A DNA stretch of 64,000 nucleotides from Fluctibacter halophilus (GCF_020687825.1 NZ_JAJEWP010000006.1:62001-126000); one strand, 5' to 3'; positions 1 to 10,794 are shown, counted from the first letter of the stretch. Translations and numbers: made by a program. The notes: generated by a model not told the origin, from the sequence alone.

Positions 1-383
1 CTACGCACCTGCTGGATCGCCGGCAGACAATCCAGCGCCCGTCGGTACAGGCTATCTGCCGAGTCTTCATTCAATTGATGGGCAAACTGGCAGTCGCCAA
101 AATCTTCCAGCAGATAAAAGCCCTGCGCCAGATCACAGGCCAACACTTCCGGCACGGGCACGCCGTTTTGGCGATAGGCTTCGGCAACGGCAATGAACTG
201 CTGACTGTTTTCATGCTCCGGCGGCGCGTCCACGGCAATGACCGTGCGGCCCGACTGGGCAAAGCGGAAATAACGGCGAAAACTGGCATCGCCAAAAATC
301 ATCGTGAGTGACGGGCATTGGAAACCGGGTTGTTGATCGGCCCAGCGTTGCAACGCTTGCTGACGTGTTGTTTTTGTATTCAC
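1..383 (-). CDS. amgK: N-acetylmuramate/N-acetylglucosamine anomeric kinase, N-terminal part (partial)
   Basis: The gene runs off the left edge, so only about the first 127 residues are present. A GTG start at 383-381 has an AAGAGG ribosome-binding site about seven bases upstream. The phosphotransferase-fold N-terminus is recognisable from the motif GDASFRRYFR near residue 32 and from LLEDFGD further on, both typical of AmgK. In the known family AmgK phosphorylates the anomeric carbon of MurNAc/GlcNAc in the cell-wall recycling route that bypasses de novo UDP-MurNAc synthesis. The position divergent from lptD matches Pseudomonas and relatives, where murU follows amgK; murU would lie outside this window. 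Partner and pathway are inferred from that synteny. Confidence 0.88.
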   Translation of the reverse strand, partial: MNTKTTRQQALQRWADQQPGFQCPSLTMIFGDASFRRYFRFAQSGRTVIAVDAPPEHENSQQFIAVAEAYRQNGVPVPEVLACDLAQGFYLLEDFGDCQFAHQLNEDSADSLYRRALDCLPAIQQVR

Positions 384-566
384 AGCATACCTCTTGTTGA
401 GCAACCTAATATACCCAATGCAACCCCCTAATTGAAGCGGCACAACCCAAGGTTACAGACAATTTGGTCTTTTTTTCCAAGTTCGCTGGTAAATCCTGTT
501 GAAAGCCTTAAAATTGGGGCTTTGTAAGCCACTCCGGCACTGCCTTCGAATCAACTCATACGGATC
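384..566. other. Divergent intergenic region between amgK and lptD
   Basis: These 183 bases must hold the promoters of both amgK (leftward) and lptD (rightward). I see no convincing sigma-70 pair, sigma-E pair, riboswitch or small gene. The lptD start codon has only a weak purine-rich stretch (CGGA) upstream. Confidence 0.5.
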
Positions 567-2777
567 ATGCGACAGTCTCTAGCATTCACTCTTCTTCTCA
601 GTGCAGTCAGTCTGCCCGCCAGCGCGGTGGTGGGCGAGTGTCTGGCGCCATTAGCGCCGTTTGAGCCGTTCGACAGCGCCAATCCACGCCAAATCAAGGT
701 GCAGGCCAATCGCGCTGAAATCCAGCAGGACACCGTGGCACAATTCAAAGGCAATGTGGATATCCTCAGTAACGACTCGCACATCCAGGCCGATGAAGCG
801 CGTATCGATAAGGTGGCACAACAGTTACAGGCCCGAGGCAAAGTCAGTTATCGGGATGCCGCAATTCTGGTCAACAGCAACGATGTATCGCTGGATATGG
901 CGTCTGGCCAATTTAATATGCTCAACTCTGACTATCGTCTGAGCGTGTTCAATGGACGGGGCGCTGCCGAGCAGATCCTGCTCGACACCGAGACCGGTAT
1001 CGCGTTGGAAGATGTCAGTTTTACCACCTGCCCGGAAGGCGGTGAAGACTGGAAGATTGTTGCCAGCAGCATCACGCTGGAAAAAGGCAAAGTCTGGGGT
1101 GAGGCGCGCAACACCCGTTTTTATCTCGGCGGCGTACCGGTGTTCTACTTGCCGTATTTTGCCTTTCCGATCTCCGACCAGCGCCAGACCGGCTTGTTGA
1201 TCCCGGAGTTTGACACCTCTTCATCTACGGGTCTGAGTTACGAACAGGCCTTCTACTGGAACATGGCGCCCAACTACGACGCCACCATTGCACCGCGGCT
1301 GATGGCCAACCGGGGCACCCAGCTTAAAGGGGAATTTCGCTATCTGGTCGGGCAGCATTTTGGCCAGCTAAACCTCGAATACCTGGGCAATGACCGTGGC
1401 CTGGGCAGCAATGATGATCGCTATTTCTATCGCTATGTTCACAGCGGAAAGTTGTCGGAAAACTGGCAGATCAGTGCCGATATCAATGGCCTGAGTGACG
1501 ACAATTACCTGGTCGATTTGGGTTCGGACTACTATAACCGGGCTGATACGCACCTGTACCAGACCGTTGGCGTGAACTATTACTCCGACAACCTCGATTT
1601 CCACATGGCATTCCGGGACTTTGAAGTTCTGGGTAATCACCCCTCGACCTACCGTGCACTGCCGGAAATGAAGTTGTTCTATCAGGACAACCCGTTTGGC
1701 GATGTCGAATTCCGGGTCCATTCGGAATTGGCCTACTTTGACAATCGTCAGGCCGACGCGCCACGAGCGACCCGCTTCCATATCGCCCCCAGTCTGGCCT
1801 TTCCTTACCGCAATCAATGGGGCGAGTTTTTGGCCGAGGCCAGCCTGCTATCGACCCACTACCGGCAGCAAAATGTTGAAGGCACCGGCTTGAGCCGTCG
1901 GGTCGAACGTAATCTGGGGCAAGCCAAGCTGTACGGAGCGATCAATTTTGAACGCCAGACCGAATGGTTTTCACGCACGGTGACCCAGACCCTGGAACCG
2001 AAAATCCAATACCTGTACACCAGTTATGAGGATCAGACCGACATCGGGTTGTATGACACCACACGCCTGCTGAACGACTTCTCTGGGTTGTTCCGCGGCC
2101 AGGAATTTACCGGTCTGGATCGGATCAGTGACAACAATCAGCTCACCCTGGGTGTCACGTCACGGATACTCGATAAAAACAATCGGGAACAATTCAAGCT
2201 CAGCTTGGGTCAGATTTTCTATCTCGACGACAATCGGGTACAGGCAGCCAGTAAATCCGATAACCGCTCGGCATTGGCTGCGGAGCTGGATTGGCGGCTG
2301 GGAAGTAAGTGGTTTGCCCATGCGGATGTTCAGGTGTCAACCGCTAACGACAATGTCGAACGCAGCAGTATGTCGCTCGAATACCAGCACGACGATGACA
2401 AAATTGTGCAGTTGAATCATCGCTTTGTCAGGGATTTATCCGGCGAGCGTATTGAGCAGTTGGGTCTTACCGCCAGTTGGCCACTGAGCAGAAACTGGCG
2501 CTGGGTCGGACGTTGGTACAAAGACATTGATTTGCAGCGTACAATCGAGAGCTATACCGGGGTGCAGTACGAATCCTGTTGCTGGTCACTGGCGCTGGTG
2601 GTACAACGCAACCTGATAAACCGTTTCGACATAACCGGGGTGCAGAGCACCAATGAATTCGAGTCGAGTATTAGCCTGCGCTTCAGTTTTAATGGCCTTG
2701 GAAATGGCGCCAGGAATACCCGCAAACTTTTGGAGGATGGCCTGTTTGGCTATCGTCAACCGTATTTGTTGAATTAG
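567..2777 (+). CDS. lptD: LPS-assembly outer membrane protein LptD
   Basis: 736 residues with a cleavable signal peptide (MRQSLAFTLLLSAVSLPASA), an N-terminal OstA/LptA-like beta-jellyroll and a long C-terminal beta-barrel rich in aromatic and acidic strands. The four cysteines that form the inter-domain disulfides in characterised LptD proteins are all visible: Cys25, Cys155 and the adjacent pair Cys671-Cys672 in ESCCWSLALVVQR. LptD with lipoprotein LptE inserts LPS into the outer leaflet of the outer membrane. The E. coli protein is somewhat longer (784 residues). It heads a tight block with surA, pdxA, rsmA, apaG and apaH, and SurA is itself needed for LptD folding. Confidence 0.97.
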   Translation: MRQSLAFTLLLSAVSLPASAVVGECLAPLAPFEPFDSANPRQIKVQANRAEIQQDTVAQFKGNVDILSNDSHIQADEARIDKVAQQLQARGKVSYRDAAILVNSNDVSLDMASGQFNMLNSDYRLSVFNGRGAAEQILLDTETGIALEDVSFTTCPEGGEDWKIVASSITLEKGKVWGEARNTRFYLGGVPVFYLPYFAFPISDQRQTGLLIPEFDTSSSTGLSYEQAFYWNMAPNYDATIAPRLMANRGTQLKGEFRYLVGQHFGQLNLEYLGNDRGLGSNDDRYFYRYVHSGKLSENWQISADINGLSDDNYLVDLGSDYYNRADTHLYQTVGVNYYSDNLDFHMAFRDFEVLGNHPSTYRALPEMKLFYQDNPFGDVEFRVHSELAYFDNRQADAPRATRFHIAPSLAFPYRNQWGEFLAEASLLSTHYRQQNVEGTGLSRRVERNLGQAKLYGAINFERQTEWFSRTVTQTLEPKIQYLYTSYEDQTDIGLYDTTRLLNDFSGLFRGQEFTGLDRISDNNQLTLGVTSRILDKNNREQFKLSLGQIFYLDDNRVQAASKSDNRSALAAELDWRLGSKWFAHADVQVSTANDNVERSSMSLEYQHDDDKIVQLNHRFVRDLSGERIEQLGLTASWPLSRNWRWVGRWYKDIDLQRTIESYTGVQYESCCWSLALVVQRNLINRFDITGVQSTNEFESSISLRFSFNGLGNGARNTRKLLEDGLFGYRQPYLLN

Positions 2778-2814
2778 CCTTCAACACAACTCAGTAGGAA
2801 GTAAAGTAGTTACT

Positions 2815-4116
2815 ATGAACAAAACAACCGTCTTGTCTATGCTGATGTGCTGCATGTTGAGTACGTTCGCATTCGCCAATCCACAACTGCTCGACAAAGT
2901 CGCCGTGGTAGTGGACCAGGGCGTGATCCTGGAAAGTGAAATCGACGCGCTGGTAAACACCGTCAAGCGCAATGCGATCCAAAATAACCAGTCTTTGCCA
3001 TCCGATCAGGCACTGCGCACCCAGGCCATCGAACGCCTGATTGTGACCAACCTGCAAATGCAAATGGCACAGCGGATGGGTATCCAGGTCAGTGACCCGC
3101 AGTTGGAACAGACTATCGACAACATTGCCAAGCAGAACAATGTGTCGGTTGACACACTGCGTGAAGAGTTGCAAAAAACCGGTATCTCGTTCGATGAATA
3201 CCGTGAGAATCTGCGTGAAGAATTGATCACCGGTGAGGTCACCCGTGCCAATGTACGACGCCGGATTTATATCTCACAGGATGAAGTCAACAACCTGATC
3301 TCCCTGCTGGAAGAGCAAGGCGCCGAACAAGCCGAGTACCACCTGGGACACATTCTGATTGGCTTCCCGCCCTCCCCCACTGACGACGACATTGAGTCGG
3401 CCAAATCGCGGGCAGAGAAAGTCCTCGAGCTGCTCAACAACGGTTCTGATTTCAAGAAAATCGCCATTGCCTCTTCTTCAGGTGCCAAAGCACTGGAAGG
3501 CGGCGACATGGGCTGGCTGAACATCAATGCCATGCCAACCCTGTTTGCCGAGGTGGTGCAAGGTAAAGAAAAGGGCGAACTGATTGGTCCGCTACGCAGT
3601 GGCGCGGGTTTCCACATCCTGAAAATCAAAGATTTACGCGGTGTGCAAAACGCCAAAGTGGAAGAGGTCAATGCCCGTCATATCCTGATAAAGCCTTCGG
3701 TGATCCTGAGCGAAGAGCGGGCGCGCAAAATGCTGCAGGACATTAAGCAGCAGGTATTGGACGGTGAGGCCGATTTTGCCGCATTGGCCAAAGAGCACTC
3801 CGAAGATCCCGGCTCCGCTACCCGTGGCGGTGAACTGGGCTGGAACGATCCCAACATCTATGTGCCGGCCTTTAAAGAAGCCCTGGCGAGTCTTGAACCC
3901 GGTGAGTACGCCGACCCGTTCCGCACGGTACACGGCTGGCACCTTGTGCAGCTGCTGGAGCGCCGCGTCAGTGATGCAACCGATAAACTCAAAGAAGACA
4001 AGGCATATCAGCTGCTGTGGAACCGCAAATATGCTGAAGAAACCGATGCCTGGATCCGAGAGATGCGTGACGCCGCCTACATTGAGGTGCTAGCACCTAC
4101 CAATGACGCAGACTGA
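2815..4116 (+). CDS. surA: Periplasmic peptidyl-prolyl isomerase/chaperone SurA
   Basis: 433 residues, close to the usual 430. The signal peptide [21 protein letters not shown] is followed by the SurA N-terminal chaperone domain and then two parvulin (PpiC-type) rotamase domains. The first lies around residues 175-275 ([18 protein letters not shown]) and the second around 285-390 ([25 protein letters not shown]). SurA escorts unfolded outer membrane proteins, including LptD, through the periplasm. The gene starts 37 bases after lptD, and its 3' end overlaps the pdxA start by 14 bases, indicating one transcript. Confidence 0.97.
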   Translation: MNKTTVLSMLMCCMLSTFAFANPQLLDKVAVVVDQGVILESEIDALVNTVKRNAIQNNQSLPSDQALRTQAIERLIVTNLQMQMAQRMGIQVSDPQLEQTIDNIAKQNNVSVDTLREELQKTGISFDEYRENLREELITGEVTRANVRRRIYISQDEVNNLISLLEEQGAEQAEYHLGHILIGFPPSPTDDDIESAKSRAEKVLELLNNGSDFKKIAIASSSGAKALEGGDMGWLNINAMPTLFAEVVQGKEKGELIGPLRSGAGFHILKIKDLRGVQNAKVEEVNARHILIKPSVILSEERARKMLQDIKQQVLDGEADFAALAKEHSEDPGSATRGGELGWNDPNIYVPAFKEALASLEPGEYADPFRTVHGWHLVQLLERRVSDATDKLKEDKAYQLLWNRKYAEETDAWIREMRDAAYIEVLAPTNDAD

Positions 4117-5101
4117 TATGATCCAACGCATCGCGATTACCCCAGGTGAGCCGGCCGGTATCGGACCCGACCTGATCATCCAGCTCGCCCAGCGTCAATG
4201 GGCTGCCCAGTTGGTGGTTTGTGCCGATCCAGACATGCTTAACGCCCGCGCCGACGCGCTGGGCTTGCCATTAACCCTGTTGCCCTACGATGCCAGCGAA
4301 CGTCGTTTGCAGCACCCCGGCGAATTGTTTGTGCTGGCGGTAAAGGCCCAGGCACAGGTAGTGCCCGGCCAGCTCAACCCGGACAATGGCCCCTATGTGG
4401 TTGAAACCCTGCGCCTCGCCTGTGAAATGAACATGAACGGCGAATGCGATGCGGTGGTGACCGGTCCGGTGCATAAAGGCATTATCAATCAGGCAGGTAT
4501 TTCTTTCAGTGGTCATACCGAGTACTTCGCCCATCAGTCGAATACCTCCGATGTGGTGATGATGCTCGCGACCGAAGGGTTACGTGTGGTGCTGGCGACA
4601 ACCCACATTCCCCTCGCCTATGTGGCCAAGGCCATTACCCGTGAGCGACTGCACAAAGTACTGCACATTGTGCACACCGATCTGACGTTGAAATTCGGCC
4701 TCAAACACCCGCACATTTTCGTCTGTGGCCTGAACCCCCATGCCGGTGAAGACGGCCACCTGGGTCGCGAGGAAATCGACACCATTATCCCGGCCCTTAA
4801 TGAGCTGCGTGAGCAGGGACTGAACCTGACCGGGCCACTGCCCGCAGATACCATGTTTCAACCCAAATACATGCAACAGGCGGATGCAATCCTGGCCATG
4901 TATCATGATCAGGGATTACCGGTACTCAAGCACAAAGGATTTGGTGCATCTGTTAACATTACCCTGGGACTGCCGTTTATTCGCACCTCGGTGGATCACG
5001 GTACTGCCCTGGATTTAGCCGGTAGCGGCAATGCCGACAGCGGCAGTTTTGCCCTGGCCCTGGAACAAGCCATCACCTTAGCGAGCCCGAATGAGCAATA
5101 A
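4103..5101 (+). CDS. pdxA: 4-hydroxythreonine-4-phosphate dehydrogenase PdxA
   Basis: 332 residues if translation starts at 4103; a second ATG at 4118 would give 327. Family hallmarks are [13 protein letters not shown] at the N-terminus, GPVHKGIIN and SGHTEYFA with metal-binding His, [10 protein letters not shown], and [11 protein letters not shown] near the C-terminus. PdxA oxidises 4-phosphohydroxy-L-threonine with NAD in the DXP-dependent pyridoxal phosphate pathway. I prefer 4103 because a GAGGTG sequence lies upstream inside surA, although the 13-base spacing is long. That Shine-Dalgarno sits in a 14-base perfect palindrome (4085-4098). The 3' end overlaps rsmA by 11 bases. Confidence 0.96.
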   Translation: MTQTDMIQRIAITPGEPAGIGPDLIIQLAQRQWAAQLVVCADPDMLNARADALGLPLTLLPYDASERRLQHPGELFVLAVKAQAQVVPGQLNPDNGPYVVETLRLACEMNMNGECDAVVTGPVHKGIINQAGISFSGHTEYFAHQSNTSDVVMMLATEGLRVVLATTHIPLAYVAKAITRERLHKVLHIVHTDLTLKFGLKHPHIFVCGLNPHAGEDGHLGREEIDTIIPALNELREQGLNLTGPLPADTMFQPKYMQQADAILAMYHDQGLPVLKHKGFGASVNITLGLPFIRTSVDHGTALDLAGSGNADSGSFALALEQAITLASPNEQ

Positions 5102-5918
5102 ACAACACCTGGGACACACCGCGCGTAAGCGCTTTGGACAAAACTTTCTGCACGATCCCTTTGTGATCGATGCCATTGTGGACGCCATCAATCCCCAATC
5201 GGGCGAGAACCTGGTCGAAATCGGGCCCGGTCTGGCGGCGTTGACCGAGCCGGTTTGTGAACGGGTCGATGCACTTACGGTCGTTGAATTAGACAGGGAT
5301 CTGGCCGCTCGCCTGCGCAGCCACCCTTTCCTTCAGCAAAAACTGACCGTGGTCGAAGCCGACGCACTCAAGTTCGATTTTTCAACCTTATTCCGCGACG
5401 GGCAGCCACTGCGCGTGTTTGGTAATCTGCCGTACAATATTTCCACCCCATTGATGTTCCACTTGTTCAGCTACGCCGGGCATGTCAAAGACATGCACTT
5501 TATGCTGCAAAAAGAGGTGGTCAATCGTCTCGCAGCGGGCCCTGGCAGCAAGAACTATGGTCGATTGTCCGTGATGGCCCAGTACTATTGCCAGGTAATA
5601 CCAGTGTTGCATGTCCCCCCCGGCGCCTTCAAGCCGCCACCGAAGGTCGACTCTGCAGTGGTTCGCCTGGTCCCCCATGCCAGTCCGGTGGTGGATGTCA
5701 AAGACACTGCCTGTCTGGAACAAATTACCGCCATGGCGTTTAACCAGCGACGTAAAACGATCCGCAATAGTCTCAAAGACGCGCTGACGGAACAGGACAT
5801 TGCCGACTGTGGATTGGCCCCGGACATACGCGCGGAAAAGCTGTCACTGGCCGACTTTGCCCGTCTGGCAAACGCCTTGTTCAGTAAGAAAGAGGGTCAA
5901 GATGCCGAGCAGTCCTGA
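5091..5918 (+). CDS. rsmA: 16S rRNA dimethyladenosine transferase RsmA (KsgA)
   Basis: 275 residues. The N-terminus carries the KsgA signature [11 protein letters not shown], then SAM-binding motif I ([14 protein letters not shown]), the acidic motif II residue in VVELDRDLA, and catalytic motif [10 protein letters not shown]. The C-terminal domain has the conserved [14 protein letters not shown] helix. The enzyme dimethylates two adjacent adenines in helix 45 of 16S rRNA as a late small-subunit checkpoint. It overlaps pdxA by 11 bases and apaG by 17, so its expression is probably translationally coupled to both. Confidence 0.97.
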   Translation: MSNKQHLGHTARKRFGQNFLHDPFVIDAIVDAINPQSGENLVEIGPGLAALTEPVCERVDALTVVELDRDLAARLRSHPFLQQKLTVVEADALKFDFSTLFRDGQPLRVFGNLPYNISTPLMFHLFSYAGHVKDMHFMLQKEVVNRLAAGPGSKNYGRLSVMAQYYCQVIPVLHVPPGAFKPPPKVDSAVVRLVPHASPVVDVKDTACLEQITAMAFNQRRKTIRNSLKDALTEQDIADCGLAPDIRAEKLSLADFARLANALFSKKEGQDAEQS

Positions 5919-6282
5919 ACAGATCCAGATTGACGTTGAAACCCAGTACCTGGCTGACCGTCTGCCAAAAGAAGAGGATAAGTTTGCATTTGCTTATCAC
6001 ATCGCCATTCACAACCATGGCGCCGATGCAGTGACGTTGCTTAACCGCTATTGGTTGATCACCGATGGTAATGGCAAGAAAACCGAAGTAAAAGGTCCTG
6101 GTGTGGTCGGTGAACAACCGACAATCAAGGCCGGTGAATCCTACCGTTACACCAGTGGCGCAATCCTCGATACCCCGTTTGGCACCATGGAAGGCTATTA
6201 TGAGATGAAAGATGGCAGTGGCGATCTGTTCCGTGCCGCCATTCCGGTGTTTGGCCTTTCCACACCCAACCTGATCAACTAA
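5902..6282 (+). CDS. apaG: ApaG protein (DUF525 beta-sandwich)
   Basis: 126 residues, matching the roughly 125 of E. coli ApaG. The frame is open further upstream, but the ATG at 5902 has a GAGG ribosome-binding site about seven bases ahead and gives the family-standard N-terminus. The body shows the ApaG fibronectin-type fold motifs [45 protein letters not shown] and [18 protein letters not shown]. ApaG is a small cytoplasmic protein that binds divalent cations and nucleotides in some species; its role is not settled. It sits between rsmA (17-base overlap) and apaH as in E. coli. Confidence 0.95.
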   Translation: MPSSPEQIQIDVETQYLADRLPKEEDKFAFAYHIAIHNHGADAVTLLNRYWLITDGNGKKTEVKGPGVVGEQPTIKAGESYRYTSGAILDTPFGTMEGYYEMKDGSGDLFRAAIPVFGLSTPNLIN

Positions 6283-6292
6283 CCGTTCGCCT

Positions 6293-7111
6293 ATGGCCAA
6301 TTATGTTGTTGGAGACATTCAGGGCTGTTATTCCGGACTGCGACGTCTGCTGGATAAAGTCGACTTCGAGCCATCCAAAGACACCTTGTGGTGTGTGGGA
6401 GACCTGATTGCCCGCGGCCCGGAATCACTCGAAACCCTCGCTTTTCTGCACGACCTTGGCGATAGCTTTGCCACCGTGCTGGGCAATCATGATCTGCACT
6501 TTCTGGCCATCCATAGCGGTCTCAAGCGGGCGAAATCGAGCGACTTGCTCGGCCCGTTGCTGCGCAGTCCTGATGTTGATACCTATGCCTACTGGTTGCG
6601 CCACCAGCCACTGGCCAGACGCATCAATGATAAACTGCTGATCAGCCATGCAGGCTTGTACCCGCGCTGGTCCTTCGATGATGCCATCGCACTGAGTGAC
6701 GAAGTGCACCAGCAGTTGATCCATGAGCACTGGAAAGTACTGTTGCAAGGCATGTACGGTAATGAGCCGGCGCGCTGGCGCTCGTCGCTGGACGGTATGG
6801 ATCGCTGGCGATTCATCATCAATGCCTTCACACGCATGCGCTTTATGACTGATAAAAAGCACCTTGAACTGACCACCAAAACCTCGCCCAGCATGGCGAA
6901 GGCGCCGTTGAAACCATGGTTTTCCTACCCGAATGATAAACTACACAAAGGGCAGCGGGTGGTGTTCGGTCACTGGGCTGCACTGATGGGCGAAACTGGC
7001 AAGAAACGCTATATCGCGCTGGACACCGGATACGTGTGGGGAAACAAGCTATCGATGTTAGATGTTGAGTCAGAAAGAATTTTTCGTGTGTCGGCGGTAA
7101 AGAAACGCTAA
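6293..7111 (+). CDS. apaH: Symmetrical diadenosine tetraphosphatase ApaH
   Basis: 272 residues, near the usual 275-280. The metallophosphoesterase (PPP-type) motifs are intact: GDIQGCYSGL at the N-terminus, GDLIARGPESL, GNHDLHFL, the metal-binding His of LLISHAGLYP and the C-terminal VVFGHWAALMG. ApaH hydrolyses Ap4A to two ADP and also removes Np4 caps from RNA in E. coli. It is the last gene of the lptD block, 10 bases after apaG, and no hairpin terminator is obvious downstream. Confidence 0.96.
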   Translation: MANYVVGDIQGCYSGLRRLLDKVDFEPSKDTLWCVGDLIARGPESLETLAFLHDLGDSFATVLGNHDLHFLAIHSGLKRAKSSDLLGPLLRSPDVDTYAYWLRHQPLARRINDKLLISHAGLYPRWSFDDAIALSDEVHQQLIHEHWKVLLQGMYGNEPARWRSSLDGMDRWRFIINAFTRMRFMTDKKHLELTTKTSPSMAKAPLKPWFSYPNDKLHKGQRVVFGHWAALMGETGKKRYIALDTGYVWGNKLSMLDVESERIFRVSAVKKR

Positions 7112-7300
7112 GCTTAACCGATACCCTCACATAGAGATGTGTGCTTTTTGCACAGGGATTTCCTCTCCGTGATGTTCGCAACCATGCGTTGAATAACGCT
7201 TTTTTACGTGTGTTGTTGCCGCAAATTTGCAACAATGGTGGAGTTGGGTTACAACTTTTGTACCGGCGATAAAACAAACAGGCAGTCTCAGGGGATACCT

Positions 7301-9325
7301 ATGAAAATAACCGTCGCGATGCGGGTCATTGGCGGGTTCGCCATTATTTCGCTGCTGCTGATCATCATCAGCGCATTCTCGCTGCTCAACCTGAACTCAA
7401 TTGGTTCAGCAACGCAAGAGGTCAACAACCTTGCCATTCCTACGGTTAATGGCAGTAATCAGCTTAAAGTGTCCTTCCTCAACATGGGTCGCCTGACGGT
7501 TGAAGGCTTCCATGAAAAAGAGCTTGAGCAATTACAGGTCACCCTGGACAAGTTTCAGACCAGTAAAACCAACTTTGATAAAGAGCTGAGCGCTTTGCGT
7601 AACGTCGTCGGTAGTGATGCCAGTTTCAGTGGCACGTTGGCAACCGTAGACGGTATTTATAAAGAATACCTGGATAACGTGACGGAAATGTTCGACAGTC
7701 GCCGCACGGATCTGGAGTATGGCAGCGCACTGGACAGTGTGGTCGGTGATGTCGAAGACAATGCCGATGACGCCTCCACCCTGATCCTCGACTTTGCCGA
7801 CCTACCCGCAGTCAGCTCAGACAGCCGCCTGCGCCAGGCCTCTGAGATCGGTAGTCGTCTGGAAACCTCACTGTTATCCCTGCTGACCGTGAGTGCCGAT
7901 TACATCAAGACGCAAAATTTGATCCGTGCCGAAACCATCGGAAACGAAGTCAAACTGGTCGTCAACCAGATTGCCGAACAGTTATCAGAAATGCAGCAAC
8001 TGGCTGCCGGCCGCGACAACAGCGGCACCATGGAAGAGATATCTGAACTGGTAACGTCGGTGATCAACATGGTCAATGCCTCCGATGGCTTGCTGGCCAC
8101 CCAGGTCGACCGCCTCAACAAACAGATCCAGGCTCGCCAGGCCCTGACCGATTCCGAAACCAATATCCAGCAGGCCATTGAATCCCTGAACAAACTGCTG
8201 GCCTTAACCGACGAGAAAACAGCAACCATCAAAGAAGATGTCGAAAGTTCTGTCAGCTCCGGCAATGTGCAGGTCATCGTGATTGTGATCATCTCACTGG
8301 GTGCGGCTGTGGCCATCGGCTTTTTCAGTGTGCGCGCAATTGTGGTGCCGCTATCTAAGGTCAATGACGTATTGCATGTGGTCTCATCCGGTGATTTGAC
8401 CAAAAAACTGGACGATACGTCCGACGACGAATTCGGTGAATTGGCGCGCAGCGTTAACAACCTGATCGACAGTCTGAAGCAGCTGATTTCCGGTATCACG
8501 TCCCGCGCTGCGCAGTTGGCGGCCGCGTCTGAAGAGACCTCCGCGGTAACGGCACAGACCACCGACTCGATTCAGAATCAGAAGTCGCAGGTTGCTCAAG
8601 TAGCTACTGCGACCACAGAGATGCACAGCACGTCGCAGATGGTCACCCAAAGTGCCGAAGATACCCTGGCACAGATCAGCCATGCCGATGATGAAGCCGA
8701 GAAAGTGAAAGCCATTTCACTGGAGAACAAGCGCACCATCGAAGTATTGGCACGGGATGTTGAAGAAGCTGCCAATGTTATCAATAAACTGCATCAGGAC
8801 AGTGCTTCCATTGGTGGCATTCTGGATGTTATCCGTGGCGTCGCCGACCAGACCAACCTGCTTGCCCTGAATGCGGCCATTGAGGCTGCACGGGCCGGTG
8901 AGCAGGGCCGTGGTTTTGCCGTGGTTGCCGATGAGGTTCGTACTCTGGCCAGCCGCACTCAGGAATCCACTCAGGAAATCAACGCCATGATTGAAGTCCT
9001 GCAGGCGGGTGCTGAGAAGGCGGTAACGGTGATGAACCAGGGCAAAGAACAAACCACCTTGTGTGTTGAGCAAACCGAAAAAGCCACGCTGGCGCTGGAT
9101 TTGATCACCGAAGCGGTACACCGTGCGCATGACGTCAGCAGCCAGATTGAGCAGTCTGCCCGTGAGCAGAATGTGGTTTCTCAGGAAATCAGCGAGAAAC
9201 TGGAAAACATTGTCGGCATCGCCGAAGAAACTGCCATTGGTGCACAGCAGACCTCCGATTCCAGTCAGGAAGTTGCACGACTGGCCGAAGAGCTGCAGTT
9301 GTCCATCCAACAGTTCAAGGTCTGA
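7301..9325 (+). CDS. Methyl-accepting chemotaxis protein
   Basis: 674 residues from an ATG at 7301, preceded by a CAGGGGA ribosome-binding site. The frame is open upstream but lacks a comparable start. Layout: TM1 at about residues 9-31, a helical periplasmic sensor of about 290 residues with coiled-coil character, TM2 near 325-345 ([18 protein letters not shown]), a HAMP domain, then a long cytoplasmic coiled coil. The signalling tip is unmistakable ([19 protein letters not shown] from about residue 516, followed by [15 protein letters not shown]). The ligand cannot be told from sequence. No che genes are adjacent; a CheW-like protein lies 50 kb away at 59633-60010. A strong terminator follows. 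Confidence 0.95.
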   Translation: MKITVAMRVIGGFAIISLLLIIISAFSLLNLNSIGSATQEVNNLAIPTVNGSNQLKVSFLNMGRLTVEGFHEKELEQLQVTLDKFQTSKTNFDKELSALRNVVGSDASFSGTLATVDGIYKEYLDNVTEMFDSRRTDLEYGSALDSVVGDVEDNADDASTLILDFADLPAVSSDSRLRQASEIGSRLETSLLSLLTVSADYIKTQNLIRAETIGNEVKLVVNQIAEQLSEMQQLAAGRDNSGTMEEISELVTSVINMVNASDGLLATQVDRLNKQIQARQALTDSETNIQQAIESLNKLLALTDEKTATIKEDVESSVSSGNVQVIVIVIISLGAAVAIGFFSVRAIVVPLSKVNDVLHVVSSGDLTKKLDDTSDDEFGELARSVNNLIDSLKQLISGITSRAAQLAAASEETSAVTAQTTDSIQNQKSQVAQVATATTEMHSTSQMVTQSAEDTLAQISHADDEAEKVKAISLENKRTIEVLARDVEEAANVINKLHQDSASIGGILDVIRGVADQTNLLALNAAIEAARAGEQGRGFAVVADEVRTLASRTQESTQEINAMIEVLQAGAEKAVTVMNQGKEQTTLCVEQTEKATLALDLITEAVHRAHDVSSQIEQSAREQNVVSQEISEKLENIVGIAEETAIGAQQTSDSSQEVARLAEELQLSIQQFKV

Positions 9326-9340
9326 TCCTTTCTATGCAAC

Positions 9341-9370
9341 AAAAAAAGCACCCTGATGGGTGCTTTTTTT
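9341..9370. terminator. Bidirectional rho-independent terminator between mcp and lysC
   Basis: A stem GCACCC/GGGTGC with a TGAT loop is flanked by an A-run on the left and a T-run on the right. It can therefore end transcripts arriving from the chemoreceptor gene (plus) and from lysC (minus). Confidence 0.88.
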
Positions 9371-9392
9371 ATGTCCTCAGCAACGTGGAGGC

Positions 9393-10745
9393 TTATTCAA
9401 ACAACGCCCGGTGTAGCACCGTGACGACCTCGCCACTGGTTTTCTCGTCAACCAGAAACGACATATTGTGGGGGTTGGCACCGTAACAAATCATGCGCAG
9501 GTTAAACGCGTTAATGGAGGCAAAAATCTTGCTCGAAACGCCTGCGGCACTGTGCATATTGTTACCGACCACCGTGATCAGATCATAGCCTGACTCCACC
9601 TCAACCTCACAGAATTCACGCAATTCCTGCAAGGTTTCCCGATTCAGTCGCTCCGACACCGAGTTGGCCGGATTGTCCAGCGTAAATGACACCGCAATCT
9701 CAGATGTGGTGACAAGGTCAACACTCAGGTTATGTTTGGCGATAATGGTGAAAACGCTTTGCAGGAAGCCCTGTGCATGCACCATTTGCGGCGTTTTGAC
9801 CGTTACCATCACCTGCTCTTTACGTCGCGTGATGGCGCGATAGGGAGGCTCATGGGTACAGTCCTTCATGATCCAGGTGCCGCCTTTCTCGGGTTCACGG
9901 CTGGAGCCGACAAACACTTTGATGTCCTGACGCAACGCAGGCTCCATGGTTGCCGGATGCAAGACCTTGGCGCCAAAATTGGCCATTTCGGCCGCCTCTT
10001 CAAAGCTCAGTTCCGGTAACGGCCGTGCTGCAGCAGTTATTCTGGGGTCTGTCGTGTAGACACCGACCACGTCGGTCCAAATCTGACACACATCGGCGTG
10101 TAATGCTTCTGCCAGCAAGGCAGCAGTAAAGTCAGAACCGCCACGCCCTAAGGTGGTTGTACGGCCTTGATCATCGGCGCCGACAAACCCTTGGGTGACC
10201 AAAACGGTATCGGCGAGCTCAGGTGTCATCAGTGATTGGGCTGCGTCTGCGATGCTCTGCAGTTGCGGGGCTGCCTGACCAAATTCGCTGTCAGTACGTA
10301 ACACCTTGCGCACATCAAAATTGCGCGCCGTTACACCGCGCTGGTTGAGCACCTCGCTGAACAGCAATGAAGACATACGTTCACCGAGGGACAACAAGGC
10401 ATCTTTTAATTCGCCCTGATGCAGCAGTTCCTCGTGATGAGCCAATTCTTCCAACTGCATCAGCAGCGTATCCAGTTTATCGGCCACATCTTTGGGCTGC
10501 CCCAGATCGGCCAATATGGCGAACTGGATCCCTTTGACCTGTTCAATCAACCCATCGCGCTGTTGTGGAGTCATGGCAGTATGAGCTAACTCAACCAACA
10601 GGTTGGTCACGCCCGCAGAAGCACTCACCACCACCACGCGTATGCCATTGTCGGCCGCCACAATGGCAGCACATTTGGACATGGCATCATGATTTGCAAC
10701 ACTGGTGCCGCCAAACTTGGCGACCGTCAATACTGAATTTTCCAC
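9393..10745 (-). CDS. lysC: Lysine-sensitive-type aspartokinase (LysC, aspartokinase III)
   Basis: 450 residues, the length of E. coli LysC (449). The kinase domain starts with VAKFGGTSVANHDAM and contains VVVSASAGVTNLL, TLGRGGSDFTAALLAEAL, IWTDVVGVYTTDPR and FGAKVLHPAT. Two C-terminal ACT domains follow, with HNLSVDLVTTSEIAVSFTLD as the effector region. It phosphorylates L-aspartate, the first step to lysine, threonine, methionine and diaminopimelate. By family it should be inhibited by lysine through the ACT domains. No L-box lysine riboswitch is visible in the 170 bases upstream; a sigma-70-like promoter is (see 10795-10822). Confidence 0.95.
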   Translation of the reverse strand: MENSVLTVAKFGGTSVANHDAMSKCAAIVAADNGIRVVVVSASAGVTNLLVELAHTAMTPQQRDGLIEQVKGIQFAILADLGQPKDVADKLDTLLMQLEELAHHEELLHQGELKDALLSLGERMSSLLFSEVLNQRGVTARNFDVRKVLRTDSEFGQAAPQLQSIADAAQSLMTPELADTVLVTQGFVGADDQGRTTTLGRGGSDFTAALLAEALHADVCQIWTDVVGVYTTDPRITAAARPLPELSFEEAAEMANFGAKVLHPATMEPALRQDIKVFVGSSREPEKGGTWIMKDCTHEPPYRAITRRKEQVMVTVKTPQMVHAQGFLQSVFTIIAKHNLSVDLVTTSEIAVSFTLDNPANSVSERLNRETLQELREFCEVEVESGYDLITVVGNNMHSAAGVSSKIFASINAFNLRMICYGANPHNMSFLVDEKTSGEVVTVLHRALFE

Positions 10746-10794
10746 CGTGAATATACACCTTTAGCCGTGCACAGAGCGTGCGTAATAGGGACGC

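Noticed and set aside
479-484. Sigma-E-like GAACTT on the minus strand upstream of amgK
   Set aside because: No acceptable TCTGA/TCAAA element follows at 15-17 bases; the nearest is at 19 bases and mismatched.
1368-1817. Minus-strand open frame of 149 codons inside lptD
   Set aside because: It lies wholly within the conserved LptD barrel, has no ribosome-binding site and its hydrophobic pattern mirrors the complementary codons.
7246-7272. Flagellar sigma-28-like promoter before the chemoreceptor gene
   Set aside because: GGCGATAA at 7265-7272 resembles the -10 element at seven of eight positions, but no TAAA-type -35 lies at the right distance.
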